64,000 nucleotides of DNA from Enoplolaimus lenunculus (GCA_030248215.1 JASANG010002036.1:1-64000); one strand, 5' to 3'. Positions 24,283 to 36,831 are shown, counted from the stretch's first letter. Made by a program: numbers and translations. The notes: generated from the letters alone by a model not told the origin.

Positions 24283-27200
24283 CTTGCAACGTCTGCGATC
24301 GTTCAATGTGTCAATTCGAATACTGCATTTAAATCGCATCGATTCTGCAGTCCCAACTTTGAACGCAACTGATTGTTGTGTTGCAGTCAACGCGTTACGA
24401 TATCGCAGATTGTTTATTATGTTGCGATCGACTGCACAACTAAAAGAATTGTATTAGTAGATATAAGGAAAAAAAGTGCAAATCCTTCCATACGCATGCT
24501 TTCGCGTGAAGTAAAGAAAGATTTATGCACCAGATAGAATATTTTTACAAACACGCAATTCTTTTATGCTGTCTATAATTTTGCCAATGTATAGAACAGT
24601 CATTGGTTTATTCACATTATTAAAAAATTTTTATTTATTATTCCTTCAAATATACATTTTTCTCCCTTTCCCCCAATTTTTCTACCTTCTCTTTTTCCCA
24701 TAAACTATATATATATTATCTAATTACAAATTTTTTTTTTTTTTTTTTCTAATACCCACCAGCCTATTTATATACCAACAAAAGGTCGTTATTAGATATT
24801 TATTGTTTTTTTTTTATAATAGTAAAATAACAAAAAAATTTTTTTTTATATATTTTTTTTTTTTTTTTTAATAAAAATATTTTTATAAATAATAATCTTT
24901 CATTTTTAATATAGAAATCGTAGATATTAAACATGATCGCAACACGGGTGTAGTAATCATTTCTTTTTTGCAGCAAATTTTATATGCTTGCGAGTGAAAA
25001 AATTACTTTTAGAAGAGATTGAGTTATTCTAAAGCCTGTGAAAGAGGTTTCTTTTCATCATTCACTTTAGGAGTTCGGGGGCAGTGCCGGAGGAGGCAAG
25101 ATGATCAAAATATTTTTCAAATTTTTTATTTAAAATCTTGTTAGGATGGGGCCCCTCTTTGGGATGCCCCCTTACTGAATGTATAGGGGTGGCTGCTCCG
25201 GCCCGGTTATGGGATGTTTAATATCACCATATACCGAACAGTGTTGAACTGTGGTACAGTGGCGTACGACGCCGGACGTCATCAAACGTATAGCGGTACC
25301 CTTAATTTCATAAATTTACCCATCATTATCCAGCATAACAATTTTGTTGCCATCGTCATCTTCAGCAGTGCAACCGAACACAGTCATACAGTAAATATCT
25401 TAAATTTAAAAATACAATTGCAATTTTTACAGACGCTGAACGCTCAATATATAATAGTAACAAAACTATCGAGCGAGAAAGTAAATGCAATTTTAGCCCT
25501 AAATCTTAATACAAAAGTTTAGTTTTAATCTGTGTTGACGCCTGGGAGGCCCCGTAGAATCTCGCATTGAACCGAATCAAATGGTATATTAAGATGAACG
25601 CCAATACACACACGTTTGAAGCTAATTTTCAGTTGCGGATTAGCAATTTCTGTCTTGAATTCAGATCAGATAATAACTTTACCTTTCAAGTAACTTTCAC
25701 AAGACCACTTATGAAACAGCCTATCACCAATGTCAACCAAACGTGCAAGACGTCCGCCTTCAGAATTGTGTTTGATTTCATAGCTGCATTGAGGCATTTC
25801 GGCAAGTTGTAACAATGGATCAAGGGGTTCCATGCTGAAAAAATATTAATTTTAATTACCATTTATTGAAACGGGCTGTTAAGGTGTGTTCCAAATGTAG
25901 TTACAATTAATATATTTACAAAACTGTCATAATGTGAAAAAATCTACGAGGAAGGGTGTACCGAGCTCAGCGACATCTTCGTTCCCCCTGGCCAAAAATT
26001 TGATGTGCAGTACTTAAACAATTTGTTTTTAAGAACATTTTTATTTTATCTGAAAATGGTTTTACGCTCTCGACTAACAATTTTTGTTTGCGGAGGCTGC
26101 AAGTCAAATAAATTCAGCGGTTACAATAAAGAATCGCTAATTTGAACCATAAGGTATCAAATTTTGCTGAAATTTTTTAGTTTGATATACAAAAACGTTG
26201 TACGTCATTTTTCGTTACCCAAATTTCAAATTATTTACGCTTAAGTTCTGTGACATTTTTGGTGGAACCTCGTGACAAACTATTGTAACAGACGGACCAA
26301 TAAAATTTGTGGCAAACGCATTACTGCACTCAAAGAGCTTATGGATCGATTTTGTGTGATCGTCTCTGAGAAAGAAGTAGACATCGAATTGCATTCTGTC
26401 GTGCAGTATAATGCTATATTATGTTTTTAATTTTTTAATTCAGTGAATCACAGTTTCTTGCTGTAAAGTTTCTAGCATAATTTTAATGTTATTCCTTATT
26501 CAACGTGACTCTGACAATTCAAACGCTTACTTAACTTTGACCGGATAATCAACAGTCTTAACCGTTTCCATATAAAAACATTCAATTTCAAATCCGCGAT
26601 CAACTTTGGTTGAAAACGTTTCGTGGAACGACAGAACCACTTTGAACGTTGAAGTCATACCTGGTGGATCTTTCTTGAAGAAAACACATATAAAACTACA
26701 ACTACGAGGTGGGTGAAAACTGGAAACTCTTTATTCTACGAATGATCTTCACTTTCCTTTCTGTAAAAACACTCTACTTAAAATACTATAGTTATATTTT
26801 ACTAACTTTTCTAAGTATAAGTGTACTAAATATTCAGTAAATTTTTGCTTAAATAATGTAAATAAGTAAAACTACCGTTGTCATTTCCTGATTAACTAAG
26901 TAAATGTAAAGCTAAAAATTTTGTGTTTGCTTATTAATATTAAGTAAATCTTTGCCAAGCACCATAGTAAGTAAAACCAACACTTAATTCGGCAACAGTT
27001 TTACTTAATATTAAGTATATTTTTTAGTGAGTAGCCGCAGTTTATACAACTGTCCTAACCCGTTCTCACATGAAGCATCAAGATTCGAATGTGCCTGAAA
27101 ACCTAGCATTAAGTAAGCCAGCGCCTATACTCTGTTACACTCGACAGTGCGAAAACGAATGGCATGAAAATATCGAGGACAAACTTTTTTGATCTTACCG

Positions 27201-30200
27201 AAACCTTTGTAACAATACCGCATCCAGTCCGTTTGACTTCGATGCTTGTCGTCCGTCTCCCGGTCTGTCTGGACACACATCTGGGATTGTCAGCGAATCC
27301 TTGCGCAAATATTTTCCCACGGAACCGGTTTTGAGTATTGAAAACAACAACGATAGAATCTTCACCGCATTCGACTTCCGGTCGTCCTGGAAAATGCGGT
27401 AAATTTGAATTACATATCGATATGCCAACGGGTGGTTGGTTTCCAAACAAAATTGACAAAGATGGAAGTTTAACTTAGGGATAAATATTGAAACTGGCTT
27501 TAAGCCCTATTCACACGTGCAAGTTTTTACAGTAAAACCTTGCACGTACAACTAACATGCTAAGCAAGCAATTTACTGGGATTCACTCTAGTAAACTTAA
27601 TTTTTACGTGTGAGAAAACACTAGCAGGTCGCTTGAATTTGTTGCACCAGAATTTTCATTGGGCAGTCTGAAACAATTTCGGCAAGAGCTACTTGCATTA
27701 ATTCAAATATCAAAAGTGTTCGGCGATGGTGACTTGAATTGTTTTTACCTCTATTGATCACTGCATTGAAATTTTAGGACTCGAAAGCATTTTAGACAAA
27801 GAAATTTCAGGAACAGCCTATTTTATTACTCGCGAATGGTTCTCGTAACGGAACTTTCAGCTGCAAGTTTTGTTCAAAAATTCGTTCACAAGAATTAAAG
27901 ATGCAATTTAATTGTGACGACGGAATACAAAGAATTAATTTGTATGAATGAAAAAACCTTGCAAATCGAATTAAATTATCATTGACTGGACTGGTAAAAT
28001 AAATATCGTTTTGATTAAATATTTATTGCATTCGTCTGCAAATAAATCATTCAACTTCGTGTCAAGGATTCAAAACAAAATTTGTTTTTTTGCAAACACT
28101 TGCAGCTGCAAATTATTAATGCGACTTGCATCTGCGAGTGTTCTCACTCCAAAGCTTGGACGTGTGAATGGCTCGACTTAGCTGCTGCCATTCCTAAGTT
28201 CGCTAGCTTGAAACATAATTACTTGGCGATACATGTTACACGCAATTAATTGAACACCGTTAAGACGACAAACCTGATAAGCCGTTTGGGATTGGAAGGC
28301 AGTTGATTAAAGGCAGTAATAGCGCCGTGGGATACACAGCAAGCAACCTAAAATTGCAAAGAATAGCGTTTGCAAATAGCATAAAACATCAAATCGGTAT
28401 TTTTACACGAAGTTCATTGCAATGGCAAGTTTATTAAAGGTAATTTGAATGCAATACATAACTTGCGGATTTATATGTAAATTAACAGCAAAACAGATAA
28501 ACTGTTCGCGCAACACATTTGTTTGAATAAGATTAACCCCTTATCACATTGAGTTGCCTATAGGCAACTTAGCGCACTGTGTATACGTTAAATAATATAT
28601 ATCGCACCGTGTTTAACAATTGCAACACGTATACGTAGTACTAAATCACCACAAGACGTGAGAGCCCCCTCGGGCTCGAGCGTCAAGCTCCTATAGCTGA
28701 GTGGTGATGGCATACGCCTCCCACTCCAGTCACTGGAGTTCGAATCCTAGCATAAAAGTATGTCTCAGGGGAAATAGAAAATATTCATGTGAGAAAGGGT
28801 TAAGCGAAAAATTTTCAGTTTACTATCTATAACCCCTTTTCACATTGAGTTGCCTATAGGCAACTTAGCGCACTGTGTATACGTTAAATAATATATAGCA
28901 CCGTGTTTAACAATTGCAACACGTATACGTAGTACTAAATCACCACAAGACGTGAGAGCCCCCTCGGGCTCGAGCGTCAAGCTCCTATAGCTGAGTGGTG
29001 ATGGCATACGCCTCCCACTCCAGTCACTGGAGTTCGAATCCTAGCATAAAAGTATGTCTCAGGGGAAATAGAAAATATTCATGTGAGAAAGGGTTAAGCG
29101 AAAAATTTTCAGTTTACTATCTATATTAACCCCTTTTCACATTGAGTTGCCTATAGGCAACTTAGCGCACTGTGTATACGTTAAATAATATATATAGCAC
29201 CGTGTTTAACAATTGCAACACGTATACGTAGTACTAAATCACCACAAGACGTGAGAGCCCCCTCGGGCTCGAGCGTCAAGCTCCTATAGCTGAGTGGTGA
29301 TGGCATACGCCTCCCACTCCAGTCACTGGAGTTCGAATCCTAACATAAAAGTATGTCTCAGGGGAAATAGAAAATATTCATGTGAGAAAGGGTTAAGCGA
29401 AAAATTTTCAGTTTACTATCTTTAATCGTAAAACCAAAATTTGTTGTATGTTGTAGAAGTTCCGCAGCCAGGACGCAGTGCTTGGAGGGGTAAAACATTT
29501 AGAACGAGCGTAAAATTTTTTCCAGCGGCTTAACGCGATGTTAATAGTTTTCCAAGGTGGCACAGGGATTAGATCTCTGTAGTCTTGTCTGGGTATGGGC
29601 CAATCTTAGGAGCAACACCAACTGTACAAGGAAAGCAAAACAAAAAGAACAAGCAATTTTGACTGAGATTTTAGTCAGCACGAATTCAAGCAGTAGATAA
29701 AGAACCAATAAGAAAAAAGTTGCGAATCGCTCAGAATTATTAACGTTTGTTAAATTTGCAAGTATAAGTGTCAGGCAAGAAAATGCAAAAACATTTCGCG
29801 AGTTGCATCAAAATTAAAACTGAAACCGCTAAATTTTCTAGACAAGAAATTGCCGATAAACACCATGAAAACAAAAATCAACACTTTTTCCGCAACTCCG
29901 TTAGCAGTTTTCAACGCTTTAATATAGCAGAATTGGCTTATGTATAGAACAGGGCCGGATCGTTTTCCGGAGGGGCTATAATTGAGTCAGTTTAAGCTTT
30001 AGACTAATTTTGTTGCTTAGGCTTAGGCTTAGGATTAGGCTTAGGAATAGGCTTATACTACTTTTCCGGCTCTGTTCTATACATGGGCCGCAGAATTGAT
30101 ACGCGCCATACCGAAATTACTTTCGTGTACTTAGTTTTGTATCCTAGAATGTATTTTCAGTCGTCACAATTGTAAAAGTATACGCGTGAGATTTGTTCTG

Positions 30201-31272
30201 TGTGTTTTATTTCGGGTTTCCGTAATTTGTTAAAGAGCCATACGCTTTGGATCAATTAAAACGAATCGTTCAACCCTGCGCAAACAACAGTTCGTTTGCC
30301 ATAAAACTGCTTGTGTAAGTATTTGTTATTTTTCTGACATTTTCTGCTAAGTTAGGTGTAAATTTCGTTTCCCCATGTCTTAAAAATGAGCTTCGGTGTG
30401 GTCTTCAGTGCGAGAAGCTGTGAGTACTACGTTAACGGACAGACGAAACTGCAGTCGTATTCTCGGCGCTGTGAGTAACGAGATCCTGTTGGACTAAGTT
30501 ACCATAGTAGAGCTGGTGACTGACTGCCCGAATGTGGTACAGCATCGCCAACGCCAACATTTTAAATTTGCTAGCTTAGCGTTCACCCTGTTCACAACAC
30601 ACATTTCATTGAAAACTACCGCAAGCGAAAACAAAGGGTCCCCGCCAGAGGGCGCTGACAAAAATAGGCACAACATTTAGAATTATTCGGCTACATTTTG
30701 TAGCCTGAAATTCCTTCGACTGGTCATACACTAGGTTGACGAAATGTGTCTTTGAAAATCATACTCACAACTACAATGGCGTTCAAGTACGGCTTCGCGT
30801 TTCTACCATCAACTTACACCGCCTGGCCCATTTTTATTTCAATAGTAATGAAAAATTCTATGTTAGAAAAATTTTCTTTGCCCTCTAAGGGAAACTATCA
30901 TGCCGGTCTATTACGCATTTCTGGTTGCCAGGTTTTTCGAGAAATACACTCACAAAAAAATCCTGTCAACGTGTTTGCCTGGAGCATTACATCATAGTCA
31001 TTATGCAGAAAATAACCGTATGTAGGGCAGTAGCCTGAATTTCATTTCGGGAGCAAATCATTCTGTCTAAATTTATTTGGAGTGAGCGTAGCGAGAAAGA
31101 AATTATTTATTTTGTATTTCTGAACATTACAGCGTGTACAATTGCATTTTTTCGAGTCTTCTAAATCTTTCGGAGAGATATATTTCCGTTTACCTCCCCT
31201 TGCATTAATCGGCCCTGAAACATATCTAAATGTTGAACTGAACAGAATTAAGAACACGTGTGAATGCCACAT
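24283..31272 (-). CDS. Cuticlin-like ZP-domain protein (ZP gene 2 of 2), 3' end unresolved
   Basis: Six minus-strand exons join in phase: 31194-31272, 27199-27386, 26531-26673, 25683-25834, 25320-25398, 24283-24439. Exon 1 encodes MWHSHVFLILFSSTFRYVSG, a likely signal peptide, then PINARGGRPEVECGED, close to the pre-ZP stretch of nematode cuticlins. ZP-N: VECGEDSIVVVFNTQNRFRG, RCVSRQTGRRTTSIEV, VVLSFHETFSTKVDRGFEIE, CFYMETVKTVDYPVKV. ZP-C: MPQCSYEIKHNSEGG, LVDIGDRLFHKWSCE, YCMTVFGCTAEDDDG, CAVDRNIINNLRYRNAL, ESMRFKCSIRIDTLND, RRRCK. It should be secreted and polymerise in the cuticle matrix (inference from family). Intron phases and two exon lengths (79 nt for the CTAEDDDG exon in both) match ZP gene 1, so the two are paralogs; gene 1 has one extra intron inside ZP-N. 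Exon 1 is the least certain piece, 3.8 kb from exon 2. Cleavage site and membrane span are not located with certainty. Confidence 0.82.
24715..24905. repeat. Poly-T / A+T low-complexity tract
   Basis: Several runs of 8-16 T with interspersed ATA words, in ZP gene 2 intron 5. Slippage-prone and uninformative for annotation. Confidence 0.85.
25250..25303. mobile_element. Family H fragment next to a ZP gene 2 donor
   Basis: Read on the minus strand, GGGTACCGCTATACGTTTGA followed by TGACGTCCGGCGTCGTACG starts about 17 nt after the donor of exon 5 (exon end 25320). The same kind of sequence (GGTTCCGCTATGCCTACTTG) follows the donor of the equivalent exon in ZP gene 1 (10156). The far end is not delimited. 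Confidence 0.5.
28533..29420. mobile_element. Three tandem TTAA elements, each with a tRNA-like unit
   Basis: Copies are about 28533-28803, 28829-29097 and 29126-29396, each about 271 bp, separated by the same 26-bp spacer (GCGAAAAATTTTCAGTTTAC...), which also follows the third copy. Ends TTAACCCCTTTTCACAT and ATGTGAGAAAGGGTTAA are inverted repeats. Each carries AGTTGCCTATAGGCAACT (perfect palindrome), GAGCCCCCTCGGGCTC (hairpin), an A-box-like TAGCTGAGTGG and a B-box-like GGAGTTCGAATCC about 34 nt apart. Copies differ by only a few bases, so the expansion is recent. They lie in the 3.8-kb intron 1 of ZP gene 2. Confidence 0.88.
28680..28755 (+). ncRNA. tRNA-like Pol III unit (first of three), probably not a functional tRNA
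   Basis: CTATAGCTGAGTGGTGATGG resembles a tRNA D-arm and GGAGTTCGAATCCTAGCA a T-arm. The acceptor and anticodon stems do not pair well. CTCCAGTCACTGGAG forms a hairpin that competes with the T-arm; in the 19.5-kb copy the loop changes from TCA to TCC but the stem is kept. There is no nearby T-run terminator. I read it as a tRNA-derived promoter module, not a tRNA gene. Confidence 0.45.
29935..30089. mobile_element. Family A element, short complete copy
   Basis: Left end GGCTTATGTATAGAACAGGG, right end CTCTGTTCTATACATGGGCC, with TTAGGCTTAGGCTTAGG inside. Located in ZP gene 2 intron 1. Confidence 0.8.
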
Positions 31273-34200
31273 CTGCCTTTGTACCTGTTCTGTAATAAGA
31301 TATGTCAACCAAAAAGGTGGAAGAGAGCCTATGGTTCTTCATACTGCCACAGAATTTATTTCGGTTAATAACTTAATGATAGCTGAGACAAGCTGACTTA
31401 CAGTGTCCACTAATCTTACTGGTGCGGCTCCAACCAAAACTAAATCTGACCACAGCCATGGTTGACAATACCTCTATAAATATGCCTGTTTTGTTGATAA
31501 ATTTCATTGATACAAAAAAAATCATGAATAAAATGTACCTCGGTTGTGGCATGATAGAACTACAGCCATAAAAACCACCCACGCTCGAAAACACTTTGAC
31601 CGCTGAGGGGGCAGCCCAGGCTGTTTGGGAATAATTTTTTGACTAAAAACTCAAGTTGCCATTTTTTCGAACACGTTTTACTCATTTTGCAATTTGTAAA
31701 AGTTGACGCATACAAATTTCCAATGGTTTTCTGCATGGGTGTAGCTGGTGACCCAAATAAAACCCGTGATTACCAACTCGCCAAATTTTATTTTTTACCT
31801 TTGCCAAATATATATATATACGTACAACGAGCAAGATAGGAAAGATACATCCCTCCTCAAGTTTGTGCAGAGACGAGAAAAACAGGCGTTTTAACCGGCT
31901 TCAAATTAACCTATTAGATTCTGCAGTCTAAAACTGATGTTATACGTATTCTACGGAACTACGGAAATGAAATTCTGGCTACTCCTCTGATCTCATGGCG
32001 AAATTTACTGATTGCAAACAGTTGGAATGGGACCTCCTGCTGCAGTCTCGTTGATTTTAATAATTATTTTGTTGTGTTTAGCGAGACTTTTAAGCAACAC
32101 AATTGAGTGTTTTCTTGAGGGCGCGCGTTTTTTTGCATTTGCATAACCTGTAATTATCCAACTCACGACTCCAGGGTGACCAGCAAAATAAACCAGCTGT
32201 CAACTTTGTCACAATTTTCTAGCGGAAAGAATACATTTTCATGGGTTCGCTTAACAAATATTGATTTCTGGACAGTTATTCTCAAATGCAAATAGCATCT
32301 ATCACCAGTTTGTGATAAGTTTTCTAACAGAAGAACTCTTTACAATTGCGGAACTAAAGTCCGGCACAAATAAAGGACAAATTAAATGCAAACATTTGCT
32401 GAATTTCAAACGTCATCATGCTGTCAGTCAAAAACTGCAAGACCTATAGCGAACTGGTGATAGGTACTACACACATTTAAAAATACGGGACCCTGAACCT
32501 AAGTTACTTCCTGGTAATTAGAAATATCCTGTTTGTAACGCAATTACTGGTTCAGGCCTTCTTCCGCCAATATTTTGTCAGCCACCTGTTTTTAGTCCAG
32601 TTAACAGGTTTTGCGGAGCTAGGTTCTAAATTTAAAAAATGTTTCATGTACTTCCAACAGTGGCTACACAAAAATGACGGCATCTCTAACTCACAATTAT
32701 AAATCAAATTCACAGAATCTAAACCATTTCGTGTGCCAACGTTTTATGCAATTTCTGGTTTGAAACAATAGCCCGTGTAAACATCAGGGGTGGAGCGTTT
32801 TTCTGCAAGACTGCAATAGTGTAAGCTTAAACTTTAGACAATTTTTTGCTTAGGATTAGGCTTAGGTTTTTGTTTAGATATGAGCTCATTCTTACGCTTA
32901 GGCTTAGTAATATGCTTATACTTATTTTACGACTCTGTTCTATACACTTGGCGCAACAACATCAATTGGCATTTGCGACGTACCAGATGGCAACTTCATA
33001 ACTAAAGTAGGCAGATACGTCGTAGCTGATGCTATAGTTTTATTCCTTAGACAAAAACGTGCGTATACAATATTTATAGTGTCATCGCGAAAATGGCGCA
33101 AATTTGTCAAATGCGACGTTGTTTCTGGTCAATATTTTACCAAAAGGTCCTACAGTTTGTCTGTTTTTTACTATCTCTGATATGAATGGTGGTTGACTAT
33201 AAAAATGAAGAAAACGTGCTAGGATCAATTTCCATATTTAAACGTAAGACAAAATGACCAACAGAGGGACGGGCGTCAGAAATTTTTTACCCGTTTAAAC
33301 CCATAAACCAAAAATCGATTTTGGGACATTTCGTATTCTGATAATGTATTTTTTCGCAAAGCCCGGATTATCATAACAGAATCGAAATGTCCATCAAGCT
33401 CTTTGGCCGAAAAAACTTGAAAATTTGGTATCCCAACTTTAGTGCCTGCTGAAAGTAGCTTCATTCACAAAAATTAATTTTTATGTTACTTTTTAACTCG
33501 TAACAAGCTGTATATCTTAATGAGCAGGTAACGTAGCTTACTTCTTTTATAGCAATATTTGTTATGCTCGCTTTAAGCATTCGTTAATTTCCTGCTAATG
33601 TTAGCTTTTTTTTTGAAAAGTAAAACAAGACAAATAGCACTGAAACCAGATAACGCTGAGTTCAGTTCTGAATCAAGCCCAAGCCAAATATGTTAAAGAA
33701 GATGTAAAAAATTCAGGTGAAATGTACCGGGATTCGACAGTATTCTGAAACAAAGCCAAAAACAGTTCAAGTGAAGGCAGCACAAATTTTCAAGCGACGT
33801 TTTCCGCCAATCCCGCTCTAAACAAGTCTGCATCAGGTACACAGAAAATAAGTCATTTATGGCATATGGGCGACAGTCGTACATTTTTCTCTTGGTTCAT
33901 AGTTGACGCTGCAATTGTTTTCTAAGTTTTTATCAACCTACTGGAAGGAGCAGAACATTTCATTTATATTTTATGAAATAAAAACGCCGTTCGCGTTCAC
34001 ATTGCTAGTTTTTTTATTTCGTGCTCCTGTAGTCGACATAGCCTACTGGGCAATTTTAAAACGTCTTTCCTGAGGTTTTCTAATTTTACGTAACGTTCGA
34101 TAGACAGGCCGTTTAATATTTTTCAAAAATTTAAACGATCAGAGGCTTTTGCAGTGTGGGCGCAAAGGATATATTTCCTATTTAGAAAACTTTTGATGAG

Positions 34201-34445
34201 ACAAGTAAAAGCGACTTTCAACAGCCCTTAGAAAATTATTTACCTACTAAATTGCAGGGGGCAAAAATTTGTTTTACCATGAAATCATATCTGCCCTAAA
34301 AGTCGAACTCTGATTGCACGGTGGTCATTGGCATTGCTAGGATTTAATATCGAAACGGCCCTTAAAATTTGTAAATATGACTATCTAAAAATGCAGCGTC
34401 GAAGAAAAATATTAAAACGAGCAAACGCTATAAAGTACTTTTCAG
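31273..34445. other. Gene-poor stretch with family F and A elements
   Basis: Upstream of the ZP gene 2 start. It contains a family F element (32299-32464) with ends CTATCACCAGTTTGTGAT and GCGAACTGGTGATAG, a family A element (about 32770-32951), and TA repeats near 31809-31823. Elsewhere I see only short frames without splice support. Confidence 0.55.
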
Positions 34446-34619
34446 CGTTTCAAATAGTTCGCCTACTCGTTATTCTATGCCCACTTAATTGCCTGAGAAC
34501 AACCAGAGTTCATAGCTTTTCACGTTGTTCAAATAGAACATTTTGTTTGTCATCGCGCACGGGCGGAGACTCCTATTTCCACTATCAGTACTCATCAAAG
34601 ATGTGTTGTGAATACAACA
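34446..34619 (+). CDS. Candidate cysteine-rich internal exon, unassigned
   Basis: Bounded by acceptor ACTTTTCAG and strong donor GTAAGTTA, phase 1 to phase 1, 57 whole codons. It encodes a hydrophobic stretch (FQIVRLLVILCPLNC) followed by SRCSNRTFCLSSRTGG and SSKMCCEYN. The layout looks like the end of a signal peptide or membrane segment and the start of a cysteine-rich secreted domain. No family recognised and no partner exons found. Confidence 0.3.
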
Positions 34620-36490
34620 GTAAGTTATTTGTTAAACAAATATTGCAAATTTGAACTGAAATTGTTTCTTAAAATATATATAGTTGAAGTTGAAGCCATG
34701 TATGTAACAAAAAGGGTGGCCTACCTGCCTCCTTCTCTTTGAACTTACCAAAAGTATTTCAGTCTTGGTACCATTCGAGCCTTTAAGATGCTAAATTGCC
34801 AAAACGTTTCAGCGATAAATTTATTTGCAAAACAAAAACAACAAAAGCATAAATGCAATATAAACAAACTTATTAAGAGTATTTACTGATAAAATATAAA
34901 AAAGTGATTTTTTTAAAAATTTAAATTTTGATTTTTAAGCAGTCAAAAATCGTCTTTTGGCAGTTTAAAACTTCGCATCGCTGCTCAAGGCAGCAGCTGC
35001 AATTGTTTTATTGATTTTCATGCTTTGTATACAAAAATATTACAAAAGCGCAAATATCTCATTCTCATTGATATGTACGCATGCAAAAATGCAATTGCAG
35101 CCCTGAGTTAACTATCGGAATATATCTGTTTCGGATTACAAACATAATTTGGAACGGGCAGCAACCGATACCTGTAGCCAGTTCACCATGTTTTTGGGCT
35201 AAACAGTTTTCAGATATGGCATACAGGGGTTTTCGTTGACTTACAAGCAAGCTTGAAAATTTTCTAGGGGTGATTGTTTTGGAGAAACTGAGACACCCTG
35301 CTCGCCACATTGACTACGGAACCTCGGTCACAGTTGGTCAACTTCCGGCTAAAGCTTCATTTACATATTATTCTATACAGGACCTTTGGCTGAAAAGGCG
35401 ACGGCTCAAAGCATAATACATATGCTAAATTGCTTAGACGTGTTTTCAGCTGCATGTGTGCTGCATTTCTAAGCCCTTCACTTGCTTTCTTCTTGTTACA
35501 AGACCTATCATCCAACTTGTGATGAACGCTACGCACATTTGAAAATTTGGGCAAATATTTAGTTAGATATTGTTAGTAAAGATTATTTGGGGTTTTTTCA
35601 AAGCCCCCTTACCGGTATTTGCTCAAAATTTATCCGATTTTGAACATTTTCGCATATTTGAGCTTCTCATGACCTCCCTTGATTTCACTCTAAAATTTAA
35701 GTTTCTGAAAAACTCGATATTTAATGTCAAATTGCACCCAATAAGAACCCATAATATTATTTGTCAAACAGCTATACAAATTATTAAAAATCTGCCGCAG
35801 CTTGCGGAGCTTAAGTCGAATAGTGATAAGCCTTCCGCGATCAGACGTTCGGTTTACAAGTTGTGGTCAAATACACTGAGCAAGCGCGCCGCCAAATCAG
35901 TTATTTTACCATAACTCGTAAAACCACACGCCTGTGCGTGCAATTTAACACCATACGGCTCAGCTGCGCAAAATGCATTGAATAGTAAACAATTTGTATT
36001 TACTTTTTGACAAATATTGTTTTTTGGATTCCAAGAGTGACTTTGGAACCTTAAACCCAAATTTTCAAAAAATTCAAATTTCGGCTTCAAATGATCATTT
36101 GATTTCATGCCAAGCTGAAACGTGCAAAATTTTTTTCAAATCCGACTATTTTTGGTTAAACCCGGCTGCAGGGAACAAACTGAAAAGACCCTACATTTTC
36201 TTATCCGTATTGTTTGAAAACAAAGATAGAAACAAGTTGTCTTGTATCCAGATATATTTTGCACAATCAGCATATTTTTATTTCGGTTACTCTATGATCT
36301 CGCTATCCAACTTGTTTACCCATTACTAAGCATACAGTTATTCGTTACTGCGGCTTATGCAAAGACAGGGTTGGAAACGTCCCGGTTTTGTAAGGCCTGG
36401 GTCCGGCCCCATTTCGCTCCGGGTCCGCGAATTTTATGTAGGATTAGAGCAGTAAACAAGGCGTGAAAACAAACCATATAAAGCATAACA
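34620..36490. other. No gene seen; family E element
   Basis: Contains a family E copy at about 35172-35320 (CTGTAGCCAGTTCACC ... CATACAGGGGTTTTCG ... TTGACTACGG). A CTATCATCCAACTTGTGATG motif near 35505 looks like a decayed family F end. Longer open frames at 35570-35914 and 35994-36329 lack splice support or recognisable content. Confidence 0.5.
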
Positions 36491-36658
36491 TTATTTTTCA
36501 TATTTCATTAAATATTGCTCAGTGCAGCTTCCTTCAGAGCCACAAGAGCTCCAATGACAGATGAATGCAAAAGGCGCTGCGAGTCCCGTTGCCTGCACTA
36601 AAATGCGGCCAAATTCGTCCACTGAAGTAGCACTGTGACACCAGTAATTAACGGATTT
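36491..36658 (-). CDS. Candidate 3' terminal exon, cysteine-containing, unassigned
   Basis: A minus-strand frame follows acceptor TGCTTCAAG and ends at TAA (36491). It reads KSVNYWCHSATSVDEFGRIL, then LAAPFAFICHWSSCGSEGSC and ends YLMKYEK (55 residues, phase 0). GC content is higher than its surroundings. Two close cysteine pairs suggest a secreted or luminal protein. Upstream exons would lie at higher coordinates; none found. A truncated family A element begins about 25 bp away on the acceptor side. Confidence 0.3.
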   Translation of the reverse strand, partial: KSVNYWCHSATSVDEFGRILVQATGLAAPFAFICHWSSCGSEGSCTEQYLMKYEK

Positions 36659-36682
36659 CTTGAAGCAGCAGCAGAAACGTCT

Positions 36683-36831
36683 GCAGTTTAGACTAATTTT
36701 GTGCTTAGGCATAGGGTTACGATTAAGTATAAAAGCTCATTCTAACGCTTAGCGTAAGACTTATGATTATGCTAAGGGTTAGGAATATGCTTATACTACT
36801 GTTACGGTCATTTTGTATATATACATTGGCC
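36683..36831. mobile_element. Family A element, left end truncated
   Basis: TTAGACTAATTTTGTGCTTAGG through GGAATATGC to the right end ATATATACATTGGCC. The left inverted repeat is missing. Confidence 0.65.

Noticed and set aside
28680-29340. Functional tRNA genes in the tandem TTAA elements
   Set aside because: Only the A- and B-box-like parts are recognisable; acceptor and anticodon stems do not form and a competing hairpin overlaps the T-arm.
30240-30500. GC-richer plus-strand exon-like pieces (ALDQLKRIVQPCANNSSFAI and a 30-codon frame near 30387)
   Set aside because: They lie opposite an intron of ZP gene 2, acceptors are weak, and two frames compete; not enough to call a gene.
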